Shown in pieces: positions 7,545 to 15,567 of a stretch of 64,000 nucleotides of DNA. The first letter of the stretch is position 1, and each line of letters begins with the position of its first letter. Made by a program: the position numbers and the translations under genes. Below the pieces are notes generated by a model that had not been told where the DNA came from, did no database searches, and saw only the letters and a list, made by a program, of their open reading frames with translations. The stretch is from Paenibacillus agricola (lineage in GTDB: Bacteria; Bacillota; Bacilli; Paenibacillales; NBRC-103111): positions 1 to 64,000 of the forward strand of contig NZ_JAAOIW010000014.1 of NCBI RefSeq assembly GCF_011440305.1. The letters are read 5' to 3'.

Positions 7545-8680
7545 TGCGGTCTAAACATCCGATGACAGCTCTGCTGTTATCCTTCATTCCCGGACTAGGG
7601 CATTTATATTTGGGTAGGATTATAAGGGGATTATTATATGGGGCTTGTTTTTTCGGCCCCTTAATGTTGGTATTTCTGGTGGCTATTTTGGGAGAGGCGC
7701 GCCATTATGAGCTGCCGCTGATTGCTCTGCTTATTGTTGCCTTTCTAGTGGGTGTTGTTAATTTGCTGGATATGATTGTGGCGGTTGTCAATAGCAGGCA
7801 GCCTGGTCCAAGGGGATCGGCGGCTGGGGAGGGGCCAAACCCATACGCTGGCACTTCCCCTTCCCAGGAGCCAGGTTCCTATATAGCTTGGCAACCGATG
7901 CAGGATAAAGAGCGGTTTTTTACGATATTGCTTTCGTTGGTTCCGGGGCTGGGTCATCTCCAGCTAGGCATGGTGCAGCGCGGCTTGGCGTTTTTGGCCA
8001 CTTTTTTCGGGTCCTTCACGATGATTATGTTTGTCGCTTCGATATCAAGCAGCGATGTGTTAGTATTTCTGGGCGTATTGCCGATCATTTGGCTCTATGG
8101 CATGTTTGACTGCATCCAGCAGTTGAACCGCAAACAACGGGGAGATGCGCTAATAGACCAGACGTTTTTAGAGGATTTCCAGGATATGCGTGAGGATGGC
8201 AAAAAAAGCAAGGTCATGGCCACCTTCCTATCCATCGTTCCGGGCGCGGGGCATATGTACCTGGGCCTGCAAAAACGCGGGCTGCAGCTTATGGTTGCTT
8301 TCTTTGGATGTATTTATATTTTAGATGTGCTGCATCTTTCCTTATTTTTATTCCTGATTCCGATTTTGTGGTTTTACAGCTTTTTCGATGCGCTGCAGCT
8401 CATTTCCAAGCCCAACCATGGGCATTTGCCGGACATCCCGATATTCGATTGGTTGGTAAACCACCAGAGGTGGATCGGCATTGTGCTGCTGGGGCTTGGG
8501 CTCTATTACGTAACGGACACGATGCTGCTTAGGCTGTTGGACATTTGGTTCCCGATGCAACGAATATCGACGTACTTCCATCGTTATTTTCAGACGATTG
8601 TTGTTTCTGTCGTGCTAATAGGTGGAGGGTTATGGCTAATGGCAGGAAGCAACAGGCAAAAAAAGCAACCATATAGGTGA
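7544..8680 (+). CDS. Multi-pass membrane protein with three PGxGHxxLG repeats, ECF operon
   Basis: A 378-residue integral membrane protein of unknown function. Three repeats are visible: SFIPGLGHLYLGRIIRGL (about 10), SLVPGLGHLQLGMVQRGL (about 130) and SIVPGAGHMYLGLQKRGL (about 230). Each is followed by a hydrophobic hairpin, like a triplicated TM2-type unit. The C-terminal third (about 300-370) has two more TM helices resembling the membrane part of LiaF/DUF5668-type proteins. It overlaps the anti-sigma stop by one base, so it is the third gene of the operon and may sense or answer envelope stress. It ends at a strong terminator. Confidence 0.75.
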   Translation: MRSKHPMTALLLSFIPGLGHLYLGRIIRGLLYGACFFGPLMLVFLVAILGEARHYELPLIALLIVAFLVGVVNLLDMIVAVVNSRQPGPRGSAAGEGPNPYAGTSPSQEPGSYIAWQPMQDKERFFTILLSLVPGLGHLQLGMVQRGLAFLATFFGSFTMIMFVASISSSDVLVFLGVLPIIWLYGMFDCIQQLNRKQRGDALIDQTFLEDFQDMREDGKKSKVMATFLSIVPGAGHMYLGLQKRGLQLMVAFFGCIYILDVLHLSLFLFLIPILWFYSFFDALQLISKPNHGHLPDIPIFDWLVNHQRWIGIVLLGLGLYYVTDTMLLRLLDIWFPMQRISTYFHRYFQTIVVSVVLIGGGLWLMAGSNRQKKQPYR

Positions 8681-8685
8681 GAAGC

Positions 8686-9299
<614 letters not shown>

Positions 9300-9311
9300 C
9301 ATTAAAGAACG

Positions 9312-9749
9312 TTAATCCATAAACTTGCTTCTGACATTGGCATCAGGGATCATGCAGCTATCATACTTGCCGAATAACTGGTATCTGCGTTTGGCAATAA
9401 ATCGGTAAACGGCTTCCCTGATCGGCCGCGGTACTGCCCTGAACCAAGATAGCAAGCTCCAGCCCCCGCCCAATTGCTTGAAAATCTGGAGGACTGCTGA
9501 AGAATGGGTATAAACCTTACTGCCATCAAGCAGTATAACCGAATCCATGGATATGTTGTGGAGATGGCCAGCCATCAGTAAGCCTTGTACGAAATCCGAT
9601 TGCAGTGGGGAAAACCGGAATTGGTCATGCTTATCGTGCTTGAGTATAAACTGTACCCAACCGTTGCAAAAGCGGCATACACCATCAAATAAAACAATGG
9701 AATGGCCGGAATCGAATTGTTCGGTTTTTGGTTGTTTTTGTGCCGTCAT
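9312..9749 (-). CDS. DCC-family thiol-disulfide oxidoreductase-like protein (DUF393, YuxK-like)
   Basis: A 145-residue member of the DCC family, named for its conserved D-x-x-C-x-x-C start. Here it is VLFDGVCRFCNGWVQFIL at about residues 19-36, a thioredoxin-like CxxC. The middle has FRFSPLQS and the end RYQLFGKYDSCMIP, both family-typical. The biological role is not established in any close homologue I know of. GAAGGTG precedes ATG 9749. It stands as a single minus-strand gene facing away from the riboswitch-PilZ unit. Confidence 0.85.
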   Translation of the reverse strand: MTAQKQPKTEQFDSGHSIVLFDGVCRFCNGWVQFILKHDKHDQFRFSPLQSDFVQGLLMAGHLHNISMDSVILLDGSKVYTHSSAVLQIFKQLGGGWSLLSWFRAVPRPIREAVYRFIAKRRYQLFGKYDSCMIPDANVRSKFMD

Positions 9750-9834
9750 AACGTCACCTTCTTCATAATTGTGGAGAAATTATATCATAAAGCCTCAAAA
9801 ATAAATAAAAGTTTTGTAAATTTTCTGAAAATGA

Positions 9835-9863
9835 TTGCGTCCCTTCCAAGGAAACCGTATAAT
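9835..9863 (+). promoter_or_regulatory. Sigma-A promoter of the c-di-GMP riboswitch/PilZ transcript
   Basis: TTGCGT at 9835-9840 and a perfect TATAAT at 9858-9863, spaced 17 bases. The expected transcript start is about 50 bases before the riboswitch. Confidence 0.75.
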
Positions 9864-9914
9864 GAGACCAAGGATCTAATGTAAATAAATTACATATTTT
9901 AACATAAGTACTGC

Positions 9915-10005
9915 ATTACGGAAAAGGCAAACTTGCCGAAAGGCAAGGACGCAAAGCTTAGGGTCTAAGGTCCTCAACAAAGGGCTAGGGCAGCCTAGCC
10001 GCCGA
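9915..10005 (+). ncRNA. Cyclic di-GMP-I (GEMM) riboswitch
   Basis: The region shows the conserved GEMM-I pattern: GGCAAAC, a GAAA tetraloop hairpin (CTTGCCGAAAGGCAAG), GACGCAAAGC, GGGTCTAA, and then a second hairpin ending GGCAGCCTAGCCGCCG with the tetraloop-receptor-type arrangement. It lies between a good promoter and an intrinsic terminator before a PilZ-domain gene, whose product family binds the same ligand. Class assignment rests on these motifs by eye. Confidence 0.9.
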
Positions 10006-10030
10006 TTATTATAAATCCCGGTGCGCAGCA

Positions 10031-10067
10031 GCTGTTTTCCGAACCAAGGTTCGGACGGCAGTTTTTT
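10031..10067 (+). terminator. Riboswitch expression-platform terminator
   Basis: TCCGAACC (10038-10045) pairs perfectly with GGTTCGGA (10048-10055), extended by CTG/CAG outside, followed by TTTTTT (10062-10067). It sits 25 bases after the aptamer and before ATG 10093, so ligand binding probably decides read-through into the PilZ gene. Confidence 0.85.
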
Positions 10068-10092
10068 CTATTATAACGCGAGGAGCGGGTTT

Positions 10093-10809
10093 ATGGTGAT
10101 ATCTAAATCTTCAGCTGCGGGGATAAACTACGAATATACAAGCGAAATTTTCAAAAACCCGTCAACGGTCCTCATTCATAGTCGTACTGTAGTTGAGAAG
10201 GATAATTTTGTATCGACAGGTCTTTTAACCTATGCAGAGGGCGATATCCTGGAAGTTGAAATTCCAGAATTCAAAGTATTTGAGCTGGGCGATTCCGTTA
10301 AATTGACGGTCTATTCGGCGGGCGGCATCTTTACTTTTCAATCTACTGTCGTTGCCAAGGACCAAGGCAGCTTAATTATAATTAACCCACCGCAAAACCG
10401 GCGCCGTTTTATCGAAAAACGGAGTAATCCACGGGTAGAAGTTAATGAAAAAGGCAAAATCCATGCGCTCACTAGCCAAGATACGAATGAAAGGCTGCCA
10501 TTGGATGATGCAATAGGGCTGGTTATCTATAATATAAGCATTAGCGGACTTGGCTTTGCTTTAAAGCATGATACCGATCTAGGAAACTCAATGGTTATTG
10601 AAGTAGAACTAGATTTGGGTTTCTCGATGCCTTGTATAGCAGAGATTCTCAGGCGTGAGAAGATCGAGGAAGGCTACTATTATGGAGCCCGATATGTGGA
10701 AATAGCCGCAGATAAAGCAAATTCATTAAGGGCGTTCGTGTTGAAAAAACAGGTCGAATTGCATTTTAGTAATAAGAAACTAGACCAGATCAAGCGGACA
10801 TTTAAGTAA
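10093..10809 (+). CDS. PilZ-domain c-di-GMP-binding protein (YcgR/YpfA-like flagellar brake)
   Basis: A 238-residue cytoplasmic effector. The N-terminal half (about 1-105) resembles the YcgR-type beta-barrel domain. The PilZ domain (about 110-215) holds the c-di-GMP-binding R-x-x-x-R (RRRFIEKRSNPR) and the second motif N-I-S-I-S-G-L-G (the D/NxSxxG signature). Family members slow or stop flagellar rotation when c-di-GMP is high. ATG 10093 has AGGAGCGG upstream and starts after the terminator; an in-frame ATG at 10021 lies upstream of the terminator hairpin and is not credible. Control by a c-di-GMP riboswitch forms a ligand-level feedback with the protein. Confidence 0.88.
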   Translation: MVISKSSAAGINYEYTSEIFKNPSTVLIHSRTVVEKDNFVSTGLLTYAEGDILEVEIPEFKVFELGDSVKLTVYSAGGIFTFQSTVVAKDQGSLIIINPPQNRRRFIEKRSNPRVEVNEKGKIHALTSQDTNERLPLDDAIGLVIYNISISGLGFALKHDTDLGNSMVIEVELDLGFSMPCIAEILRREKIEEGYYYGARYVEIAADKANSLRAFVLKKQVELHFSNKKLDQIKRTFK

Positions 10810-10831
10810 GGGAATTGAATAAGCTCGTTCA

Positions 10832-10856
10832 TTCCGCCAATAAGGCGGATTTTTTG
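10832..10856 (+). terminator. Intrinsic terminator after the PilZ gene
   Basis: TCCGCC (10833-10838), loop AATAA, GGCGGA (10844-10849), then TTTTTTG. Confidence 0.8.
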
Positions 10857-10896
10857 GTATTATACGGTTTTAATTGCTTTTAACTACGAGTTTAAG

Positions 10897-10926
10897 GTGA
10901 CAACATGGCTCCATTTGCGATATAAT
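10897..10926 (+). promoter_or_regulatory. Promoter of ychF
   Basis: GTGACA (10897-10902), one change from TTGACA, 18 bases, then perfect TATAAT (10921-10926). The ychF start follows about 49 bases later. Confidence 0.65.
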
Positions 10927-10974
10927 AACTATTTAGGGATATTGAAAACAATTAATTAAGGAGTTGTCCTATAC

Positions 10975-12075
10975 ATGGCTTTAAAAGCGGGAATTGTGGG
11001 TCTTCCGAACGTTGGAAAATCCACTTTATTTAATGCAATAACACAAGCGGGTGCCGAAATGGCGAATTACCCTTTTTGTACCATTGACCCGAATGTGGGT
11101 GTGGTGGAGGTTCCCGACGAGCGGCTGCAAAAGCTTACGGAGATTGTGGTTCCTAAAAGCGTCGTTCCTACGGCATTTGAGTTTGTAGATATTGCCGGTT
11201 TGGTTAAGGGCGCAAGCAAAGGTGAGGGGCTTGGCAATAAGTTTCTGGCTCATATCCGTGAAGTGGATGCCATTGTCCATGTCGTACGCTGCTTTGAGGA
11301 TGAGAACATTACGCATGTATCAGGTGGCATTAACCCGATCAGCGATATTGAAACGATTAATCTGGAGCTCGTCTTGGCAGATATCGAATCGGTGGAGAAG
11401 CGCATTGAGCGCTCCCGTAAAAATATTAAAGGCGGCGACAAGAAATATGCGGCCGAAGTTGAATGCTTGGAGCGTGTGAAAGAGGCATTGTATAACGATA
11501 AGCCAGCACGTAGTGTGGAGCTGACCGATGATGAAAAGCTGCTGATCCGTGACCTGCACCTTTTAACCATGAAGCCCATGCTGTACGCGGCCAATGTGAG
11601 CGAGGATGAGGTTGGAAATGCGGACGAGAATCCATTCGTGAAGCAGGTTCGTGAATTTGCCGCTATTGAAGGTGCGGATGTTGTTGCCATTAGCGCCAAG
11701 GTAGAGTCTGAAATTGCCGAGCTAGAGGGCGAAGACAAGGCGATGTTCCTGGAGGAGCTGGGCTTGCAGGAATCCGGCTTAAACCGCCTTATCAAAGTAG
11801 CGTATAAGCTGCTTGGCCTGTTTACGTATTTTACTGCGGGTGTCCAAGAGGTTCGTGCATGGACGATAGTCGTAGGTACCAAAGCACCACAAGCGGCGGG
11901 TGTGATCCATACGGACTTTGAGCGAGGCTTTATTCGTGCCGAGGTGGTTGCTTACCACGATCTAGTAAATGCAGGCTCGATGAATGCGGCTAAGGAAAAA
12001 GGCCAGGTTCGTTTAGAAGGCAAGGAATACGTAGTTAAGGACGGCGATGTTATGCATTTCCGTTTCAACGTATAG
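10975..12075 (+). CDS. ychF: Ribosome-binding ATPase/GTPase YchF (OLA1 family)
   Basis: A 366-residue Obg-related P-loop NTPase that binds ribosomes and prefers ATP. G1 is [11 protein letters not shown] (residues 8-18), G3 is [14 protein letters not shown], and the family's altered G4 is present as Y-A-A-N-V-S-E (in place of NKxD). The C-terminal TGS-like domain (about 280-366) ends [13 protein letters not shown], typical for the family. Start ATG 10975 follows AAGGAGTTG. It appears to be transcribed alone or with prfA downstream. Confidence 0.97.
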   Translation: MALKAGIVGLPNVGKSTLFNAITQAGAEMANYPFCTIDPNVGVVEVPDERLQKLTEIVVPKSVVPTAFEFVDIAGLVKGASKGEGLGNKFLAHIREVDAIVHVVRCFEDENITHVSGGINPISDIETINLELVLADIESVEKRIERSRKNIKGGDKKYAAEVECLERVKEALYNDKPARSVELTDDEKLLIRDLHLLTMKPMLYAANVSEDEVGNADENPFVKQVREFAAIEGADVVAISAKVESEIAELEGEDKAMFLEELGLQESGLNRLIKVAYKLLGLFTYFTAGVQEVRAWTIVVGTKAPQAAGVIHTDFERGFIRAEVVAYHDLVNAGSMNAAKEKGQVRLEGKEYVVKDGDVMHFRFNV

Positions 12076-12178
12076 CTTAGCTACACAAAGAGCACGATGA
12101 TGGTATGGCTGAATGTCGGGCTGTTAAAAAGACCTATACGGATGAAATGGAAATAACGAGGATAAGAGGTGAACGAAT

Positions 12179-13252
12179 ATGATAGACAGACTACAGTCAT
12201 TAGCTGGGCGGTATGAGAAATTAAGCGAGCTTCTATGTGACCCCGATGTATCTAGTGATACGAAGAAGCTAAGGGAGTATTCGAAGGAGCAATCTGACTT
12301 ACAGGAAGCTTATGATGCCTATATCGAATACAGAGGCGTAGTTGAAGAGTATGATGCAGCGCGCATTATGCAGAACGAGAAGCTGGATGACGATATGCGC
12401 GAGCTTGTAAAAATGGAGCTGGATGAGCTGTCCGATCGCAAGACGGAGCTGGAAGCCCGTATCAATGTATTGATGCTGCCTAAGGATCCGAATGACGACA
12501 AGAATGTAATTGTGGAAATCCGCGGCGCAGCGGGCGGGGATGAAGCCGCATTATTTGCTTCTGACCTATATCGGATGTATACCAAATTTGCCGATGTCCA
12601 AGGCTGGCGTACGGAAGTTATGGATGTCAGCATGAATGATTTGGGCGGATTTAAAGAAATTATTTTTTCCATTAATGGCAAAGGTGCCTACAGCAAGCTG
12701 AAATACGAGAGCGGTGCGCACCGTGTTCAACGAATTCCGACGACTGAATCGGGTGGACGGATTCATACCTCGACTTCTACAGTAGCGGTTATGCCCGAAA
12801 TGGAAGAATTCGATATTGAAATTCATGATAGTGATATTCGTGTAGATACCTTCTGCTCCAGTGGAGCGGGTGGACAGTCTGTTAATACGACTAAATCGGC
12901 GGTTCGCGTGCTTCATGTGCCCACAGGCATTATGGCGACTTGCCAGGATGGTAAATCACAAAACTCGAATAAAGAAAAAGCACTCCAGGTGCTGCGTGCA
13001 CGGATTTTTGACAAGTTCCAGCAAGAGGAAATGTCCAAATACGCCGGTGACCGTAAAAGCAAGGTCGGAACAGGTGACCGCAGCGAGCGGATTCGTACCT
13101 ATAATTTCCCGCAAAGCCGCGTGACCGACCACCGTATCGGCCTGACGTTGCATCGTCTGGATGCAGTACTCAATGGAGATATGGATGAGATTATCTCCAC
13201 ATTAACGATTGCAGCGCAATCGGATTTGATGGATAGAGGAGAGCAAGCCTAA
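12179..13252 (+). CDS. prfA: Peptide chain release factor 1
   Basis: RF1 reads UAA and UAG stops and triggers peptide release. The 357-residue length is normal. GAGGQSVN (about residues 225-232) contains the universal GGQ peptidyl-hydrolysis loop. The RF1 tripeptide region appears in the segment just before it, with [14 protein letters not shown], where P-x-T recognition is expected (P-T-T visible). GATAAGAGGTGA precedes ATG 12179. The next gene, four bases after the stop, encodes the methylase that modifies the GGQ glutamine, so the two are co-expressed. Confidence 0.97.
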   Translation: MIDRLQSLAGRYEKLSELLCDPDVSSDTKKLREYSKEQSDLQEAYDAYIEYRGVVEEYDAARIMQNEKLDDDMRELVKMELDELSDRKTELEARINVLMLPKDPNDDKNVIVEIRGAAGGDEAALFASDLYRMYTKFADVQGWRTEVMDVSMNDLGGFKEIIFSINGKGAYSKLKYESGAHRVQRIPTTESGGRIHTSTSTVAVMPEMEEFDIEIHDSDIRVDTFCSSGAGGQSVNTTKSAVRVLHVPTGIMATCQDGKSQNSNKEKALQVLRARIFDKFQQEEMSKYAGDRKSKVGTGDRSERIRTYNFPQSRVTDHRIGLTLHRLDAVLNGDMDEIISTLTIAAQSDLMDRGEQA

Positions 13253-13255
13253 GCT

Positions 13256-14365
13256 ATGGTTGCCCTACAAAAGTTAACGATTCGTGAAGCCTATGTGGAG
13301 GCTTCTTCTTTTTTTCGGGAGCATGGCGCCAGTGAGGCAGAAGGCAGCGCCGACTTGCTATTGCAGCACCTGCTGGGGCTTAGCCGTAGCGAGCTATTGC
13401 TCAGCTGGCAAGAGCCATTCCCGGAGGAGCGGAATGCAAAGTGGCGGGAGCTGCTGGAGCGGCGGGCGGCGGGCGAGCCGGTGCAGTACATCATAGGGGA
13501 GCAGGAGTTCTACGGGCTCCCTTTTACGGTGACGCCGGCGGTACTGATCCCGCGTCCGGAGACGGAGCTGCTGGTCGAGCAGATCGTGCTGCTTGGCAAG
13601 CAGCTCTGGCCTGAAGCGTGCGGCGAAGGCGCCAAAGCACGGCGCGGCGTAGAGGCACGTGGTACGGAGACGCGTGGCGCGGAAGCACGCAGCACGGGAG
13701 CGGGAGTGCGTGGAGTGGAAGTAAGTGGCCTAGCAGAAGAAGTGGAGCAGCACGCGGAGCGCGGCGGACTGGACGGAAACGAGGCAGAGGCGAAGCAACG
13801 GCTGGAACCTGCAACGGCTGGCCGCAGCAGGCTGTTGGTTGCTGATATTGGAGCAGGCAGCGGCGCGATTGCTGTCAGCCTGGCCGTACAGTGCCCGCAA
13901 TGGCGCGTGGTCGGCTCGGACATATCGTCGACAGCGTTAGCTGTAGCTCAAGCGAATGCGAAGCGCCACGCCGTTGATGGGCAAGTCACCTTCATGGAAG
14001 GCGACTTGCTCATGCCTTACATCCAACGCGGATTACGGCTGGATGTGGTAGTGTCCAACCCGCCTTACATACCGGAGGCGGATGAAGCAGGGCTGCAAAT
14101 AGAGGTGCGACATTACGAGCCGCGCTCTGCATTGTACGGAGGCGTGGATGGGCTAGATCTGTATCGTCGCCTTATGGAGCAGTTAGCGATGCTGGAAGTA
14201 TTACCTTCGTTAGTCGGGCTTGAAGTGGGCTTCGGCCAAGCGGGCGAGGTTGCACAATTGCTGCGCCAAGCCGGGGCATGGGACGAAATCCGTATTGTGC
14301 CCGATTTGGCGGGTATTCCCCGGCATGTAATAGGGATCAGGTTTCCAGTCTCGGCAACCTGTTAG
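13256..14365 (+). CDS. prmC: Release factor glutamine methyltransferase PrmC with an inserted linker
   Basis: Methylates the Gln of the release-factor GGQ motif with SAM. The N-terminal helical HemK domain (1-85) is followed by the methyltransferase fold: VADIGAGSGAIAVSLA (SAM-binding motif I, about residues 200-215) and VVSNPPYIPEAD (catalytic NPPY, about 262-273). The protein is 369 residues against about 285-290 usual. The excess is an Arg/Glu/Ala/Gly-rich insert at about 122-190, before motif I, with repeats of the R-G-x-E-A-R type. The fold around the active site is otherwise intact, so the insert is probably a surface loop. ATG 13256 follows prfA closely. Confidence 0.93.
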   Translation: MVALQKLTIREAYVEASSFFREHGASEAEGSADLLLQHLLGLSRSELLLSWQEPFPEERNAKWRELLERRAAGEPVQYIIGEQEFYGLPFTVTPAVLIPRPETELLVEQIVLLGKQLWPEACGEGAKARRGVEARGTETRGAEARSTGAGVRGVEVSGLAEEVEQHAERGGLDGNEAEAKQRLEPATAGRSRLLVADIGAGSGAIAVSLAVQCPQWRVVGSDISSTALAVAQANAKRHAVDGQVTFMEGDLLMPYIQRGLRLDVVVSNPPYIPEADEAGLQIEVRHYEPRSALYGGVDGLDLYRRLMEQLAMLEVLPSLVGLEVGFGQAGEVAQLLRQAGAWDEIRIVPDLAGIPRHVIGIRFPVSATC

Positions 14366-14369
14366 CTTT

Positions 14370-14500
14370 GCGGACACAGAAACCGCTATTAGGGTTAAAT
14401 CTCTCCGCAGGAGGTCTAAACCTGTCAATAGCGACTTCTATGACTGCCAGCATAGCCAAACAGGCGATTCCGCGGGCCAAATAATGGCTTCTGTGTCCGC
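14370..14500. repeat. Palindromic MITE-like or REP-like intergenic repeat
   Basis: A 131-base element bounded by a 21-base terminal inverted repeat with three mismatches: it begins GCGGACACAGAAACCGCTATT and its right end, read on the minus strand, begins GCGGACACAGAAGCC. An inner CTATG/CATAG hairpin is also present. It lies 4 bases after the prmC stop. The form fits a non-autonomous mobile repeat or structured extragenic repeat. From memory, similar GCGGACACAG-type repeats are common in Paenibacillus genomes; that was not checked here. Confidence 0.6.
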
Positions 14501-14555
14501 TTAGCTTCACAGCGGCTTCAACAACATAATAATTGCTAGATTACTAGAATACGAG

Positions 14556-14585
14556 GTTTAATCCTTCTCGCATTGGCCGATACTT
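14556..14585 (+). promoter_or_regulatory. Candidate sigma-F promoter of spoIIR
   Basis: GTTTA (14556-14560), 15 bases, then GCCGATACTT (14576-14585) fits the forespore sigma-F consensus GywTA...GgnrAnAnTw at all strong positions except the second G of the -10. spoIIR is sigma-F dependent in B. subtilis. Confidence 0.5.
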
Positions 14586-14631
14586 GTACTAGAAAACAAG
14601 GCGCAGCGAGTGCGGAAGGATGGTTGAATCC

Positions 14632-15468
14632 ATGGGTAAACAGAACGGGAATCGTCGTCATTGGTATATGGTTTTTGCTATTATATGGCTTATATGCTGC
14701 TGGGAATCGAACCTCGATTCCTCTACTATTTTTGCTTCAGGGATAGGGTCAGTACAAGATAAAGGGGCTATAGGGGAAATGATCCCGCAAGAGTCAATCC
14801 GGCTGCGTATCCTTGCTAATTCTGATTCTCCTGCCGACCAATGGATCAAACGCGAGGTGCGCGATGCCATTGTCCAGGAAATGCAGCAATGGGTAAATGA
14901 GCCACAAGGGATCGAGGCTGCAAGGGATGCTGTCCGCATGCATTTGCCCGAGATTGGCCAATTGGTTGGTGATACTTTGCAACGGTACGGATTTGATTCG
15001 GCTTACCAGGTGGAGCTGGGCCAAGTGGCCTTTCCTGCCAAAATGTATGGAAGCCAAATCTATCCTGCAGGCGAATATGAAGCTTTGAAAGTAAGCATAG
15101 GTTCGGCGGACGGGCAAAATTGGTGGTGTGTGCTTTTTCCTCCGTTATGCTTTGTTGATGCCGAAATGATAGCGCGAAAGCCTGATGAGCTGGATGCTAA
15201 AGCGGGCTCAGCCCGAAGCCAAGCGGGGCAAAAACCAGCATCGGCAGAGCGGCTTGAGAGTAATACGACAGCCAAGCCAAGCAAACAAGCCGAAGACAAT
15301 GGCAAGGCTTTAGCTGCCAAGCCGGTAAACTCTACAAATTCGATAAATCCAGAAAAAGCGGGGCAATCGACGAATACAACAGCAATCCATGCCAACGAAA
15401 ACAAAAGCTTGCCTCAACCAGAAGTGCGTTTCTTTCTGTGGGATTTTTTGGTGAAGCTATTTGCATAA
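14632..15468 (+). CDS. spoIIR: Stage II sporulation protein R
   Basis: SpoIIR is made in the forespore, exported, and signals the SpoIIGA protease to activate sigma-E in the mother cell. An N-terminal hydrophobic segment (about 10-35) is the secretion signal. The family core follows with ESIRLRILANSDSPADQWIKREVRDAI and WWCVLFPPLCFVD. The protein is about 278 residues against about 224 in B. subtilis: a Ser/Ala/Asn/Lys-rich linker of about 80 residues separates the FPPLCFVD core from the conserved end VRFFLWDFLVKLF. Start ATG 14632 has GGAAGG at a workable distance; ATG 14620 has the same sequence directly against it and is less likely. Confidence 0.93.
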   Translation: MGKQNGNRRHWYMVFAIIWLICCWESNLDSSTIFASGIGSVQDKGAIGEMIPQESIRLRILANSDSPADQWIKREVRDAIVQEMQQWVNEPQGIEAARDAVRMHLPEIGQLVGDTLQRYGFDSAYQVELGQVAFPAKMYGSQIYPAGEYEALKVSIGSADGQNWWCVLFPPLCFVDAEMIARKPDELDAKAGSARSQAGQKPASAERLESNTTAKPSKQAEDNGKALAAKPVNSTNSINPEKAGQSTNTTAIHANENKSLPQPEVRFFLWDFLVKLFA

Positions 15469-15567
15469 ATGATTACTAAGGCACACTACTCACTACTACT
15501 AAAACCGATTGACAACCCATTCCCACTAGTAACTACTAACGGAACTTTAAAGACTGGAGCTTCTGTA

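Noticed and set aside
10021-10092. An upstream in-frame ATG extending the PilZ protein by 24 residues
   Set aside because: It lies before the riboswitch terminator hairpin and would be translated through it; AGGAGCGG before ATG 10093 fits better.
13510-13923. Minus-strand frames opposite prmC
   Set aside because: They are by-products of the GC-rich insert; no RBS and no conserved motif.
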